A stretch of 64,000 nucleotides of DNA from contig JAJPKF010000017.1 of assembly GCA_021323865.1 (NCBI GenBank), positions 1-64,000 of the forward strand, given 5' to 3'. The position numbers and the translations under genes are program-made. The notes beneath the pieces are model-generated. The model had not been told where the DNA came from. It saw only the letters and a program-made list of their open reading frames with translations, and searched no databases. The DNA is from Pseudomonadota bacterium (GTDB lineage: Bacteria; Chloroflexota; UBA5177; JAJPKF01). Of this stretch, positions 17,569 to 25,463 are shown piece after piece (position 1 is the first letter of the stretch; every line of letters starts with the position of its first letter).

Positions 17569-19220
17569 TACTTCAGTTCGTATTGGTCGTAGCTGAATCC
17601 CCAGATGGGCTGGATGAAGAAATGCTTCACGGTGGCGCCGCGGAAGTCGTAGAGCTTGTCGTCGTAGAGCGGCGCCCAGGGGGCCTGGCTCATGATCTTG
17701 CCTTCGAGCTTCCGATAGAGCGCATAGCGCTGCTTGCGATTCCGGTCGCCTCGCGCGCGAGTAGCCAGCCGGTCGTCGGCGTGGTTACAGAAGAACGCGG
17801 CGTTGCTGCTGCCGGCGCAGGTCAGGAGGGGGTCGATGAAGTCCGACGGGTCGGGGTAATCGAGCCCCCACACGCCGAGCGTGAAGGCGCTCTTGCCGGG
17901 AGTGTAGATCAGGGAGTAATAGGTGTTGTCGGAGACCGGCCTGGGGCTCACGTCGACGCCGATGCGTTTGAGGTCCGCCTGAACGGCGTCAGCCACCGTC
18001 GTGTAATCGGCGTTGCTCTCGTCAAACATGAGACTCAGATGCAGCTGACCCGGCTTGTAGCCGGCCTTCTTGAGCAGCGTCTTGGCCTTCTTGGGCGCGT
18101 ACTTGTAGTACGTGAAGTGTTTGTTGGCCCCCGGCATGGTGGGCGGGAAGATGCCGTTCATGACCACGCCCCGTCCATTGAGCAGGCGGATGATGTGCGG
18201 CTTGTTGATGGCCATATTGATGGCCCGGCGCAGATTCAAGTTGCCCTTGAAGGGCTTCATCTGGGTATTGAGGGCAAGGTAACGGACGGCAATATCCTTC
18301 TCTCCAACCAGCTGTTTTGAGTACGTGGAGCTGAGCCTGAGCGCCAGATAGTCGGAGGTTGAGACGAGGTCGCCGGGCAGGTCGAGCTGGCCCTTCTCGG
18401 CCCGCAGGATCTGCAGATGCGGGTTTACCCCGAATTGAATGCTGACCCGAGGGATTCGCGGAAGCCCCTTGCGGAAGTAGTTCCGATTCCGGCCCAGGAT
18501 CATCTGTTGCCCGCGACTCCAGGAAAGCAACCGGTAGGGGCCGGTTCCGATGGGATCGGTGGCAAATCGCTTTGCTCCCTTACGCTGGACCCACTCCTTG
18601 GGTACGACCGAAGCGAAGGGCATGGCCAGTATGTTCTCGAATGCCAGGTCGGGATAGGACAGGTGAAACTGGATGGTCAGCCGGTTGAGCACCTTGATGC
18701 CGCTGATGTGAGCCGCCTTGCCGCTCCAGAACGCCTTGGTTCCGGCCAGTGGCGACCAGAAGGGGCTGTTGTACATGGCGGCATTGGGGGTGTGCTTGCT
18801 CAGTGACCGCTCGATGGAATATTTGAAATCCGCCGCGGTCACCACGCGATTCACCGGCGGCGAGAACCGGACGCCCTTGCGGAGGTGGAAAGTGTAGTAG
18901 AGGCCGTTCCTGCTGACCTTGGGCAGAGACTTCGCGATGTCCGGGATCAGCTGAGTGCCTTTGGTGCCGGGTGCATCGCGGTAGTTGAGCAGGGCGTCGA
19001 AGATCGCATGCTCGCCGATCCAGGGGCCGAAGTTGTAGCCCACGGCGGGATCGAGAGTGCCGAAGTCGCTCTGGAAGGCAACGCGCAGGGTCTTCACCTT
19101 GTGCGTGGAGCTAGTGGTGGTGCGGGCCACCGCCTGATAGGGAATGGCGACTGCCAGGGCGACGACCGCAAGAGCCGCCAGGAGCGGCAGGGGAACGCGC
19201 AGCAGGGCGGTCGGCTTCAT
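17568..19220 (-). CDS. ABC transporter substrate-binding protein, family 5
   Basis: A 550-residue extracytoplasmic solute receptor of the peptide/nickel family (SBP_bac_5). ATG 19220 is chosen because AGGAG precedes it by 6 nt and a signal sequence follows (LLRVPLPLLAALAVVALAVAIPY). Family motifs include FNFG-type ligand-lobe segments, for example YYTFHLRKGVRFSPPVNR and the C-terminal WGLDYPDPSDFIDP. There is no lipobox Cys after the signal, so it may be anchored by its N-terminal helix or released. It is the first gene of the operon and divergent from the FAD oxidoreductase. Confidence 0.92.
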   Translation of the reverse strand: MKPTALLRVPLPLLAALAVVALAVAIPYQAVARTTTSSTHKVKTLRVAFQSDFGTLDPAVGYNFGPWIGEHAIFDALLNYRDAPGTKGTQLIPDIAKSLPKVSRNGLYYTFHLRKGVRFSPPVNRVVTAADFKYSIERSLSKHTPNAAMYNSPFWSPLAGTKAFWSGKAAHISGIKVLNRLTIQFHLSYPDLAFENILAMPFASVVPKEWVQRKGAKRFATDPIGTGPYRLLSWSRGQQMILGRNRNYFRKGLPRIPRVSIQFGVNPHLQILRAEKGQLDLPGDLVSTSDYLALRLSSTYSKQLVGEKDIAVRYLALNTQMKPFKGNLNLRRAINMAINKPHIIRLLNGRGVVMNGIFPPTMPGANKHFTYYKYAPKKAKTLLKKAGYKPGQLHLSLMFDESNADYTTVADAVQADLKRIGVDVSPRPVSDNTYYSLIYTPGKSAFTLGVWGLDYPDPSDFIDPLLTCAGSSNAAFFCNHADDRLATRARGDRNRKQRYALYRKLEGKIMSQAPWAPLYDDKLYDFRGATVKHFFIQPIWGFSYDQYELK

Positions 19221-19301
19221 GTCATCTCCTGTCTCATCCGAATCCCGGAAGGTTGAATATCCCATTATGAGGCGGCTCGCGGCCACTGCCGACAATGAGC
19301 T

Positions 19302-20630
19302 GTGGGCAACAGATGGGATGTGGTCATCGTGGGCGCGGGGCCGGCGGGGTTGCTGGCCGCCCTGGAGCTGGCCGAGGCCAACCGTGGCCATTCCTGTGTC
19401 GTTCTAGACGCCGGCCCCTCACTGGCGGATCGCATGGCGCGTCCGCGGAGCACCGGTCGACCCGGCGAATGGCTGACGGGGTTCGGTGGTTCGGGGCTTT
19501 TCATTGGGGGACGGCTCTCCTTCGATCAATCGACACCGACGGGCTGCCCGACCACCCTCGCGGCCGATGAGTGCGTGTCCGTGGCCGAGGTGGTGAGCTG
19601 CCGGCTCACCGGTCTGGGGGCACCCGAGTGGAGGGAGGAGTCGCCACCTTCGGCCCTGGACTCTGCGGCGAAGCGGGCGGCCGAGGTGGGCCTCGAGTGG
19701 CAGCTCAACTACCCGGCCCGCCATCTGAGTCAAGAGGACCGGATGAAGGTGCTTCAGGGGATTGAGGAGCGACTGCGCTCAGCGGGGATCTCGATCTCCA
19801 GCGACACACGCGTGGTAGGCATTGCCCAGACGCGCGACGGCTGGCAGGTGTCGATCGAGAGCGGCCAACGGCGCATGACCCTTGATCCGGCCGCCCTGCT
19901 CTTGGCTCCCGGACGCGCGCAGGCCGCTTGGTTGGCTGCCATCGTCTCTGGACTGGGTCTCACGCCGAGGCGGGACCTCTCCGTGGGCGTGCGACTCGAA
20001 GCGCCGACTAAGACGCTGAGACCGCTTACCGTTCTGACTCCCGATCCACGGCTTTCATTTGAGAACGCGACCGGGCACTTCCGCACCTATGCCTTTACAG
20101 TTGGCGCCCGCATCACGGTCGGCGGCGATGATCTGGGCGAGCGAGTCACGGTACAGCCGGCGCCGGATCACCCCTCCGGCAACACGAGCTTCTCTCTTCT
20201 GTGGCGCCCACGATCTGCCGGCGTGTTCCTGATGTTCCCGCCCTCGGTGGGGAGGGGCAATCTCGCGGATTTGATGGACCCGACTGCCCCGAGTTCCATG
20301 CCAGGCGACGCGGCGGCTACGGCGGTCGTGCCCAGCCTGGATGTTCCCGATCGACCGATCCGAGCCGACTGGCCTGAGGAGTACTGGCAGGGGCTGCGCA
20401 CGTTTCTGAACAGGCTGAGCCGGTTGACTCCAGGACTGGTGCAGTCCGGTCCCATGGTCTATAGCCCGGCGATTGAGTCGGCCTGGCTCCATGACATTGA
20501 CTCTCAAGGTCGAACCAGGCTGCCCGGCCTCTACCTGGCCGGCGATGGCGCCGGAGTTTCTCAAGGCGCCATGGCGGCCGCCGTGAGTGGAGTGATGGCG
20601 GCGCGCGGCATCTCCGCCGATCTGGCCTAA
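19302..20630 (+). CDS. FAD-dependent oxidoreductase (COG2509-like)
   Basis: A 442-residue flavoprotein. The dinucleotide-binding Rossmann motif is VVIVGAGPAGLLAALELAEA near the N terminus, and the second FAD-contact motif is GLYLAGDGAGVSQGAMAAA near the C terminus. The middle region (GFGGSGLFIGGRLSFD) resembles uncharacterised FAD-dependent dehydrogenases of the COG2509 type. The substrate is unknown. The GTG at 19302 is used, with a weak GAG upstream. It is transcribed away from the ABC importer and ends at a hairpin. Confidence 0.8.
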   Translation: MGNRWDVVIVGAGPAGLLAALELAEANRGHSCVVLDAGPSLADRMARPRSTGRPGEWLTGFGGSGLFIGGRLSFDQSTPTGCPTTLAADECVSVAEVVSCRLTGLGAPEWREESPPSALDSAAKRAAEVGLEWQLNYPARHLSQEDRMKVLQGIEERLRSAGISISSDTRVVGIAQTRDGWQVSIESGQRRMTLDPAALLLAPGRAQAAWLAAIVSGLGLTPRRDLSVGVRLEAPTKTLRPLTVLTPDPRLSFENATGHFRTYAFTVGARITVGGDDLGERVTVQPAPDHPSGNTSFSLLWRPRSAGVFLMFPPSVGRGNLADLMDPTAPSSMPGDAAATAVVPSLDVPDRPIRADWPEEYWQGLRTFLNRLSRLTPGLVQSGPMVYSPAIESAWLHDIDSQGRTRLPGLYLAGDGAGVSQGAMAAAVSGVMAARGISADLA

Positions 20631-20638
20631 TCGTCAGC

Positions 20639-20677
20639 TGAGGCGGCCACATCCGGCGGTCGAGTGCGGCCGCCTCA
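20639..20677 (+). terminator. Terminator after the FAD oxidoreductase gene
   Basis: TGAGGCGGCC at 20639-20648 is the exact complement of GGCCGCCTCA at 20668-20677, with a 19-nt loop that can fold further. It is followed by TGTTTCC, a weak U-tract. It begins 8 nt past the stop codon and separates this gene from the argG promoter. Confidence 0.6.
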
Positions 20678-20713
20678 TGTTTCCGAGTTCGGTCGAGTCC
20701 AACGGCGTGGCGG

Positions 20714-20743
20714 TTGCCGCCCTTTCTGTCCTCCAGCTATAGT
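20714..20743 (+). promoter_or_regulatory. Sigma70-type promoter of the argG-argH-lysX operon
   Basis: TTGCCG at 20714-20719 and TATAGT at 20738-20743 are separated by 18 bp. Transcription would start near 20750, just before the T-box leader. Confidence 0.6.
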
Positions 20744-20749
20744 GCAGTA

Positions 20750-20990
20750 CATCACGCGGCGTTGAAGGAGAAGCAGGCCCACCGGCAGGTGAGCGATCGG
20801 GGACGGTGAAAGCCCGAACGCGGTGGGACGACGGGCTCCCGAGCCGACACGGTTCGACCGTGCGGGAACAGCACCTCCGTTAATGGGCGAATGAGTGGCC
20901 GTGAAGTATCGCACGGTCAGTTGGGTGGCACCACGGGCAGCGGGCTCGTCCCTTCCGCCCCCGCTTGCATTCCCCGTTCGGAGGCCACTC
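20750..20990 (+). promoter_or_regulatory. T-box riboswitch, probable tRNA-Arg specificity, translational type
   Basis: The T-box sequence TTGGGTGGCACCACGG lies at 20921-20936. Upstream is a Stem I with the conserved distal segment GGGGACGGTGAAAGCCCG. In my fold CCCACCG pairs with CGGTGGG above, and GGAG with CTCC below. The loop between them contains ACGACGGG, giving an Arg codon as specifier (CGG at 20832-20834, or CGA at 20829-20831). No U-run terminator follows. Instead CTTCCG at 20952-20957 can pair with CGGAGG at 20979-20984, the argG Shine-Dalgarno. Uncharged tRNA-Arg would then free the ribosome-binding site. The specifier and the SD-sequestering helix are hand-folded. Confidence 0.75.
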
Positions 20991-22199
20991 ATGAACCGCG
21001 TCGTCCTCGCTTATTCCGGTGGACTGGATACGTCTGTCGCCATTCGATGGCTGCGGGAGAAGTACGACCTGGAAGTCGTAACGCTCACCGCGGACCTGGG
21101 CGGCGGAATTGACCTGGAGGAGGCCAGGCGTCGAGCGCTCGACATTGGCGCACGGGATGCCTATGTGGTCGACGGCCGCGAGGAATTCGTCAGTGACTTT
21201 GTCATGCCGGCGCTGCAGGCGGGGGCTCTGTACGAGGACCTCTATCCACTCGCGACCGCCCTGGCTCGACCCCTCATCGCTCGAATCATGGTGGGCGTGG
21301 CACGCCGAAGCAACGCCTCTCTGATCGCCCACGGCTGCACGGGGAAGGGGAACGACCAGGTTCGATTCGACGTGGCGACCACGGCTCTGGCTCCCGATCT
21401 CAAAGTGATTGCGCCCATCCGGGAGTGGCACATGTCCCGCGAAGAGGAGATCGAGTACGCCCGGCGCCATGGGATCGAAGTGCCGGTGGAGCGCGAGAGC
21501 CCCTACAGCACCGACGAGAACCTGTGGGGACGGAGCTGCGAGTGCGGGATCCTGGAGGACCCGAGCGTCGAGCCGCCTGAGGACGCGTACGCCTGGACCT
21601 GCCGTCGCCAGGAGGCGCCGACCACTCCTCGGTATCTGGAGGTCGACTTTGAGTCGGGGATACCCGTGCGTGTGGACGGCACGGCAATGGGCGCTCTTGA
21701 GCTGATCGAGGAGCTGAACCGCATCGCCGGGGAGACGGGTGTTGGCCGCATCGATATGATCGAGAACCGCCTCATCGGTCTGAAGTCACGAGAGATCTAC
21801 GAAGCGCCCGCGGCGGTGGTCCTTCATGCCGCACATCGTGCGGTTGAGGATCTGACATTGACCAAGGACACCCTGCGCTTCAACCGATTGGTCGGCCAAA
21901 CCTACGCGGATCTCATCTACAACGGGCTTTGGTTTGGGGCGCTCCGACGGGATCTGGCGGCCTACGTGAGCAGCGCCCAGCGACACGTGACGGGTACCGC
22001 CCGCCTCAAGCTCCAACAGGGAAGCTGCACCGTCGTCGGTCGAACATCGCCCGCCTCCCTGTACGACCACGACCTGGCCACATACGGCGGCGAGGACACG
22101 TTCGACTATCGCGCGGCCGATGGCTTCATCGCCCTCTGGGGCCTGCCGCTGCGGGTGCAGGCGCGCCGGCAGTCTCTCGTGCCGTCAGATGCCGAATGA
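20991..22199 (+). CDS. argG: Argininosuccinate synthase
   Basis: A 402-residue cytoplasmic enzyme joining citrulline and aspartate with ATP, the penultimate step of arginine synthesis. The ATP-pyrophosphatase loop AYSGGLDTSVAI lies at residues 6-17, followed by GCTGKGNDQVRFD, EREEPYSTDENLW-type (here ESPYSTDENLWG) and IYEAPAA motifs of the family. The frame opens upstream at 20895, but ATG 20991 is the start: CGGAGG lies 6 nt before it and the family N terminus (MNRVVLAYSGG) begins there. It is the first gene of an arginine T-box operon and overlaps argH by ATGA. Confidence 0.97.
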   Translation: MNRVVLAYSGGLDTSVAIRWLREKYDLEVVTLTADLGGGIDLEEARRRALDIGARDAYVVDGREEFVSDFVMPALQAGALYEDLYPLATALARPLIARIMVGVARRSNASLIAHGCTGKGNDQVRFDVATTALAPDLKVIAPIREWHMSREEEIEYARRHGIEVPVERESPYSTDENLWGRSCECGILEDPSVEPPEDAYAWTCRRQEAPTTPRYLEVDFESGIPVRVDGTAMGALELIEELNRIAGETGVGRIDMIENRLIGLKSREIYEAPAAVVLHAAHRAVEDLTLTKDTLRFNRLVGQTYADLIYNGLWFGALRRDLAAYVSSAQRHVTGTARLKLQQGSCTVVGRTSPASLYDHDLATYGGEDTFDYRAADGFIALWGLPLRVQARRQSLVPSDAE

Positions 22200-23584
22200 A
22201 GACCTGGCAGGGCCGCATCTCGGCGCCCTCCAACCCGCTGTTTGAGCGGTTCTCGTCCTCGGTGGATGACGATCGCGTGCTGGCGCCCTATGACATTCGA
22301 GTCAGCCGGGCACACGTCGCCGCCCTCGCTCTAGCGGGCATCATCTCCCATGAGGAGGCGGATCGACTGAATAAGGCGCTCGGCGAAGTCGAACGGGAGA
22401 TCGCCAAGGATCGGTTCGTTTGGAGGGACGATCTCGAGGACGTCCACACCCACGTTGAGGTGGCGCTGCGTGACCGAGTGGGGGCACTGGCCGACAGCAT
22501 CCATGCAGGAAGATCGCGCAACGAGCAGGTGGCCGCCGACCTACGCTTGTACACCCTGGACCAAACGGCAGAGGTTCTGCAGAGAATTGTGGATCTTCAG
22601 GAGACCCTGCTTCAACAGGCCAGTCGCAATGCCGCGTCGCCGATGCCCGGCTATACGCACCTGCAGCAGGCCCAGCCGGTGACGATCGGCTTCGCGATCA
22701 CGGCATCGGTTGCCATGCTGGACCGGGATTGGGAGCGATTCGAGGGGTCACTCGCCAGAGTGGGCCGGTCGCCTCTCGGATGCGCGGCTTTGGCCGGCTC
22801 AAGCCTGCCTCTGGATCGCGACCTCCTGGCCTCACTGGCCGGCCTGGGCCAGCCCTCCGAAAACGCGCTGGACGCCGTCGGCGACCGGGACTTCATCGTG
22901 GAGTTCATCGCGGCTGCCGCTCTGTGCATGGTTCACCTGTCGCGGCTATCGGAAGACTTCATCTTCTGGTCTTCCACGGAGCTGGGATTCGTGGTGCTTC
23001 CCGACGCCTTCGCCAGCGGCAGCAGCATGATGCCCCAAAAGAAGAACCCCGACGTGTTCGAGCTGGTGCGTGGCAAGGCTGCGATCGTGCAGGGCGCGCT
23101 GGCCGGGTCCCTGGCGTTGCTCAAGGGACTGCCCGGAGGGTATGATCGCGACCTGCAGGAGTCGAAGCCGTTGCTCTTCCTTTCGGCCCGCACATTGATC
23201 TCCTGTCTCGAAGTCCTATGCGCCACCGTTCAGGAGGTGCGATTCGACGGACAGCGCTCGGCCGCCGCTATTTCGGGCTTCTCGGTTGCCACCGACCTTG
23301 CCGAGCACCTGGTGGTCCAGGGTGTCCCATTTCGGCAGGCGCACGAGACGGTGGCGGGCATTGTCAGAGCCTGCGTCGAGGAGGGAAGGACGCTGGAGGA
23401 GCTGCGGGATGACGAGAAGGTGGAGCTGCGCCTAGACGGGACAGGTCGACCACCCACGGCTGAGGATTCCATCAGGGCCAAACGGACGTCAGGAAGCACC
23501 AATGTCGAGGATGTGCAACGACAGATCCGTGCCTTTGAGCGGCGCGGGGCCGCCCATCGGCGCCGGCTGGAGCAGCTTCGATGA
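22196..23584 (+). CDS. argH: Argininosuccinate lyase
   Basis: A 462-residue enzyme that splits argininosuccinate into arginine and fumarate. The fumarase/aspartase superfamily signature SSMMPQKKNPDVFELVRG lies near residue 275 and contains the flexible catalytic-Ser loop. Other family segments are HTHVEVAL, GRSRNEQVAADLRLY and GYTHLQQAQP. ATG 22196 overlaps the argG stop by 4 bases, so translation is coupled. It overlaps the following LysX-type ligase gene in the same way. Length and motifs are normal. Confidence 0.97.
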   Translation: MKTWQGRISAPSNPLFERFSSSVDDDRVLAPYDIRVSRAHVAALALAGIISHEEADRLNKALGEVEREIAKDRFVWRDDLEDVHTHVEVALRDRVGALADSIHAGRSRNEQVAADLRLYTLDQTAEVLQRIVDLQETLLQQASRNAASPMPGYTHLQQAQPVTIGFAITASVAMLDRDWERFEGSLARVGRSPLGCAALAGSSLPLDRDLLASLAGLGQPSENALDAVGDRDFIVEFIAAAALCMVHLSRLSEDFIFWSSTELGFVVLPDAFASGSSMMPQKKNPDVFELVRGKAAIVQGALAGSLALLKGLPGGYDRDLQESKPLLFLSARTLISCLEVLCATVQEVRFDGQRSAAAISGFSVATDLAEHLVVQGVPFRQAHETVAGIVRACVEEGRTLEELRDDEKVELRLDGTGRPPTAEDSIRAKRTSGSTNVEDVQRQIRAFERRGAAHRRRLEQLR

Positions 23585-24417
23585 GGCTTGGCATCCTGGT
23601 CTCTCAGGTGCGGCTGGAGGAGAAGCTGATCTTCGCAGCGGCTGACGCGGCGGGTGTGGAGCTGATCAAGATCTTCGACAAAGAGCTGGTGCTTGATCTA
23701 TCGTCCGGCGATTTCCCGGGCGTCGATCTGGTACTGGACCGCGGATTGGTGCACTCTCGCGCGGAGTACACGCTCCGGTACCTGCAGGCGGCCGGCGTTC
23801 CCACCGTGAACTCCTACTCTGCCACCCTGACATGCGACAACAAATTCCTCACCACCGTGGCATTGGAGTCAGCCGGTGTGCCGACACTCCGCACGCTGAT
23901 TGCCTACACGCCCGAGTCGGCGCTCAGGGCAATTGAAGCGGTCGGATATCCAGCGGTGCTCAAGCCGCCGGTTGGATCCTGGGGGAGGCTACTGGCGAAG
24001 ATCAATGATCGGGAGGCGGCCGAGGCGGTGCTGGAGCACAAGGAGATTCTCGGCTCGTATCACCACTCGATCTTCTATATCCAGGAATACGTGCCGAAGC
24101 CCGGTGGCGACATTCGCGCGTTTGTGGTCGGAGACCGGGTGATCGGAGCGTCCTTCCGCTCGTCGCCTCACTGGATCACCAACGTTGCCCGGGGCGCTTC
24201 GACCGCGCCATGCCCACTGACTCCGGCGATCGAGGAGATCTCTCTTCAGGCCGCTCGGGCAGTGGGGGGAGAGATACTCGGTGTCGACCTGTTGGAAGCT
24301 GAAGGTGGCTATCGCGTTGTTGAGATCAACACGGGTGCGGAGTTTAGAGGGCTGGTCGACGCCACCGGCGTCGACGTGGCCGCCGCGATCGTCGCGTACC
24401 TCCAGGCCCGCATGTAA
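23581..24417 (+). CDS. LysX/ArgX-type amino-group carrier protein ligase
   Basis: A 278-residue ATP-grasp ligase of the LysX family (RimK-like), normal length. Recognisable segments are the start MRLGILVSQVRLEEKLI, VNSYSATLTCDNKFLT, the ATP-binding VLKPPVGSWGRLLAKI, and the Mg-binding VVEINTGAEFRGL. LysX attaches alpha-aminoadipate to the carrier protein LysW in lysine synthesis; ArgX attaches glutamate in LysW-dependent arginine synthesis. The gene overlaps argH by ATGA and is under the arginine T-box, which favours an arginine role. No lysW-like gene is visible here. The usual Asn-His of the C-terminal motif reads NTG, which may alter specificity. Confidence 0.88.
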   Translation: MRLGILVSQVRLEEKLIFAAADAAGVELIKIFDKELVLDLSSGDFPGVDLVLDRGLVHSRAEYTLRYLQAAGVPTVNSYSATLTCDNKFLTTVALESAGVPTLRTLIAYTPESALRAIEAVGYPAVLKPPVGSWGRLLAKINDREAAEAVLEHKEILGSYHHSIFYIQEYVPKPGGDIRAFVVGDRVIGASFRSSPHWITNVARGASTAPCPLTPAIEEISLQAARAVGGEILGVDLLEAEGGYRVVEINTGAEFRGLVDATGVDVAAAIVAYLQARM

Positions 24418-24430
24418 CCAAAAAGAAAAA

Positions 24431-24449
24431 CCGCGGCCACTGGCCGCGG
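24431..24449 (-). terminator. Shared terminator between lysX/argX and the Flp pilin gene
   Basis: CCGCGGCC at 24431-24438 pairs with GGCCGCGG at 24442-24449 around a 3-nt loop. On the minus strand the stem is followed by TTTTTCTTTTT, a strong intrinsic terminator for the pilin gene. On the plus strand only TCCTTCC follows, so it is weaker for the arginine operon. Confidence 0.85.
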
Positions 24450-24472
24450 TCCTTCCACTGTCGGCTTGTGTC

Positions 24473-24676
24473 TTACAGGGCGTTGACCACGTCCTGGAAG
24501 TTCGCCTTGAGTCCGGTGCCGATCAAGGTGATGATCGCCACGGCAGCAATCGAGATGAGAGCCACAAGCAGGCCGTACTCGACCATGCCCTGTCCCTCTT
24601 CGTCATCCCGCCGAACCGCTGCACGAACGTGCTCGATAGCCGTCAGGTACACATGGGTCGCCCAATCGCCAAACAT
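24473..24676 (-). CDS. Flp/Fap-type pilin
   Basis: A 67-residue prepilin. ATG 24676 is preferred over an upstream in-frame start because GGAGG lies 8 nt before it. The class III leader ends in DDEEGQ, followed by GMVEYGLLVALISIAAVAI, the hydrophobic assembly helix with the conserved Glu and Tyr. The mature pilin is short and would be processed by a TadV-like prepilin peptidase and assembled by Tad/CpaF machinery. None of those genes are in the window, so this is an orphan pilin locus. It ends at a strong terminator. Confidence 0.88.
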   Translation of the reverse strand: MFGDWATHVYLTAIEHVRAAVRRDDEEGQGMVEYGLLVALISIAAVAIITLIGTGLKANFQDVVNAL

Positions 24677-24820
24677 CCAGATAACCTCCGATATCGTCGG
24701 TGAAGATTTGCAGGCAGCGCTTTCGCTGTCTCGTTCGTGCTCCAGAGTTACCGACGTGAAGGGCAAGACACATAGCCCAAAAGTACCGAGCGGCTCCGGA
24801 ATGTTGCGATCGTTGCAGAT

Positions 24821-25357
24821 CTAGGCGGACGCCGCTTCCTCAATGTCGACGGAAGTTATCTTCACGGGCTCGACTGGGCGAGACTGCTCCCCAGAGCTGC
24901 CGGCGGTAACTGCGGCAGTGGCAATGGCGTTGACCACATCCATGCCTTCCGTCACCTCACCGAAGATGGTGTAGCTCGGCGGCAGGCCGACGTCGCGCCC
25001 ATGAACGATGAAGAACTGGCTGCCGTTGGTGTTTGGCCCGGCGTTGGCCATGGCGACGGTACCGGCCGTGTACCGACGCCGGACCGGCTCGTCCGCGAAT
25101 CGGTAGCCGGGCCCGCCGCGGCCGGTGCCCTCCGGATCACCCGTTTGGATCATGAAGCCGTTGATGACCCGGTGGAAGACGACACCGTCGTAGAACCCCT
25201 CGCGGGCCAGGAAGACGAAGTTATTCACCGTCTTGGGAGCCTCTTCAGTCAAGAGCCGTATGGTGATGTCGCCAAGGTCAGTGTGCAGTGTGGCCGAGTA
25301 GGCGGACTCCGCACGCAGCCGAAAGTCGGGTGGCGAGCTCCAGGATTTCGTATTCAC
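24821..25357 (-). CDS. Peptidyl-prolyl cis-trans isomerase, cyclophilin type
   Basis: A 178-residue cyclophilin. Active-site and structural motifs are present: FHRVINGFMIQTGDPEGTG, GTVAMANAGPNTNGSQFFI and YTIFGEVTEGMDVVNAI. GTG 25357 is chosen because GAGGAG precedes it; another in-frame GTG lies 18 nt upstream. There is no signal peptide, so it is cytoplasmic. It accelerates proline isomerisation during folding. It lies downstream of trpS on the same strand, with about 106 bases between, and may be independently transcribed. Confidence 0.94.
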   Translation of the reverse strand: MNTKSWSSPPDFRLRAESAYSATLHTDLGDITIRLLTEEAPKTVNNFVFLAREGFYDGVVFHRVINGFMIQTGDPEGTGRGGPGYRFADEPVRRRYTAGTVAMANAGPNTNGSQFFIVHGRDVGLPPSYTIFGEVTEGMDVVNAIATAAVTAGSSGEQSRPVEPVKITSVDIEEAASA

Positions 25358-25463
25358 AGTCTCCTCCTCAGCCACGCGTGTCTCGCAGGCGATACGACCC
25401 CATTGTCTCTTGGGTCTGAGTGGAGGTCAGAGGATTGTTGCGCGATCGCCGTGGCCGCGGCCT

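Noticed and set aside
24677-24820. Possible cyclic-di-GMP riboswitch before the Flp pilin
   Set aside because: A CAGCG-AAAG-CGCTG hairpin and a TGCAAA segment recall the GEMM pattern, but the conserved GGCAAA and CGCAAAGCC cores are not present.
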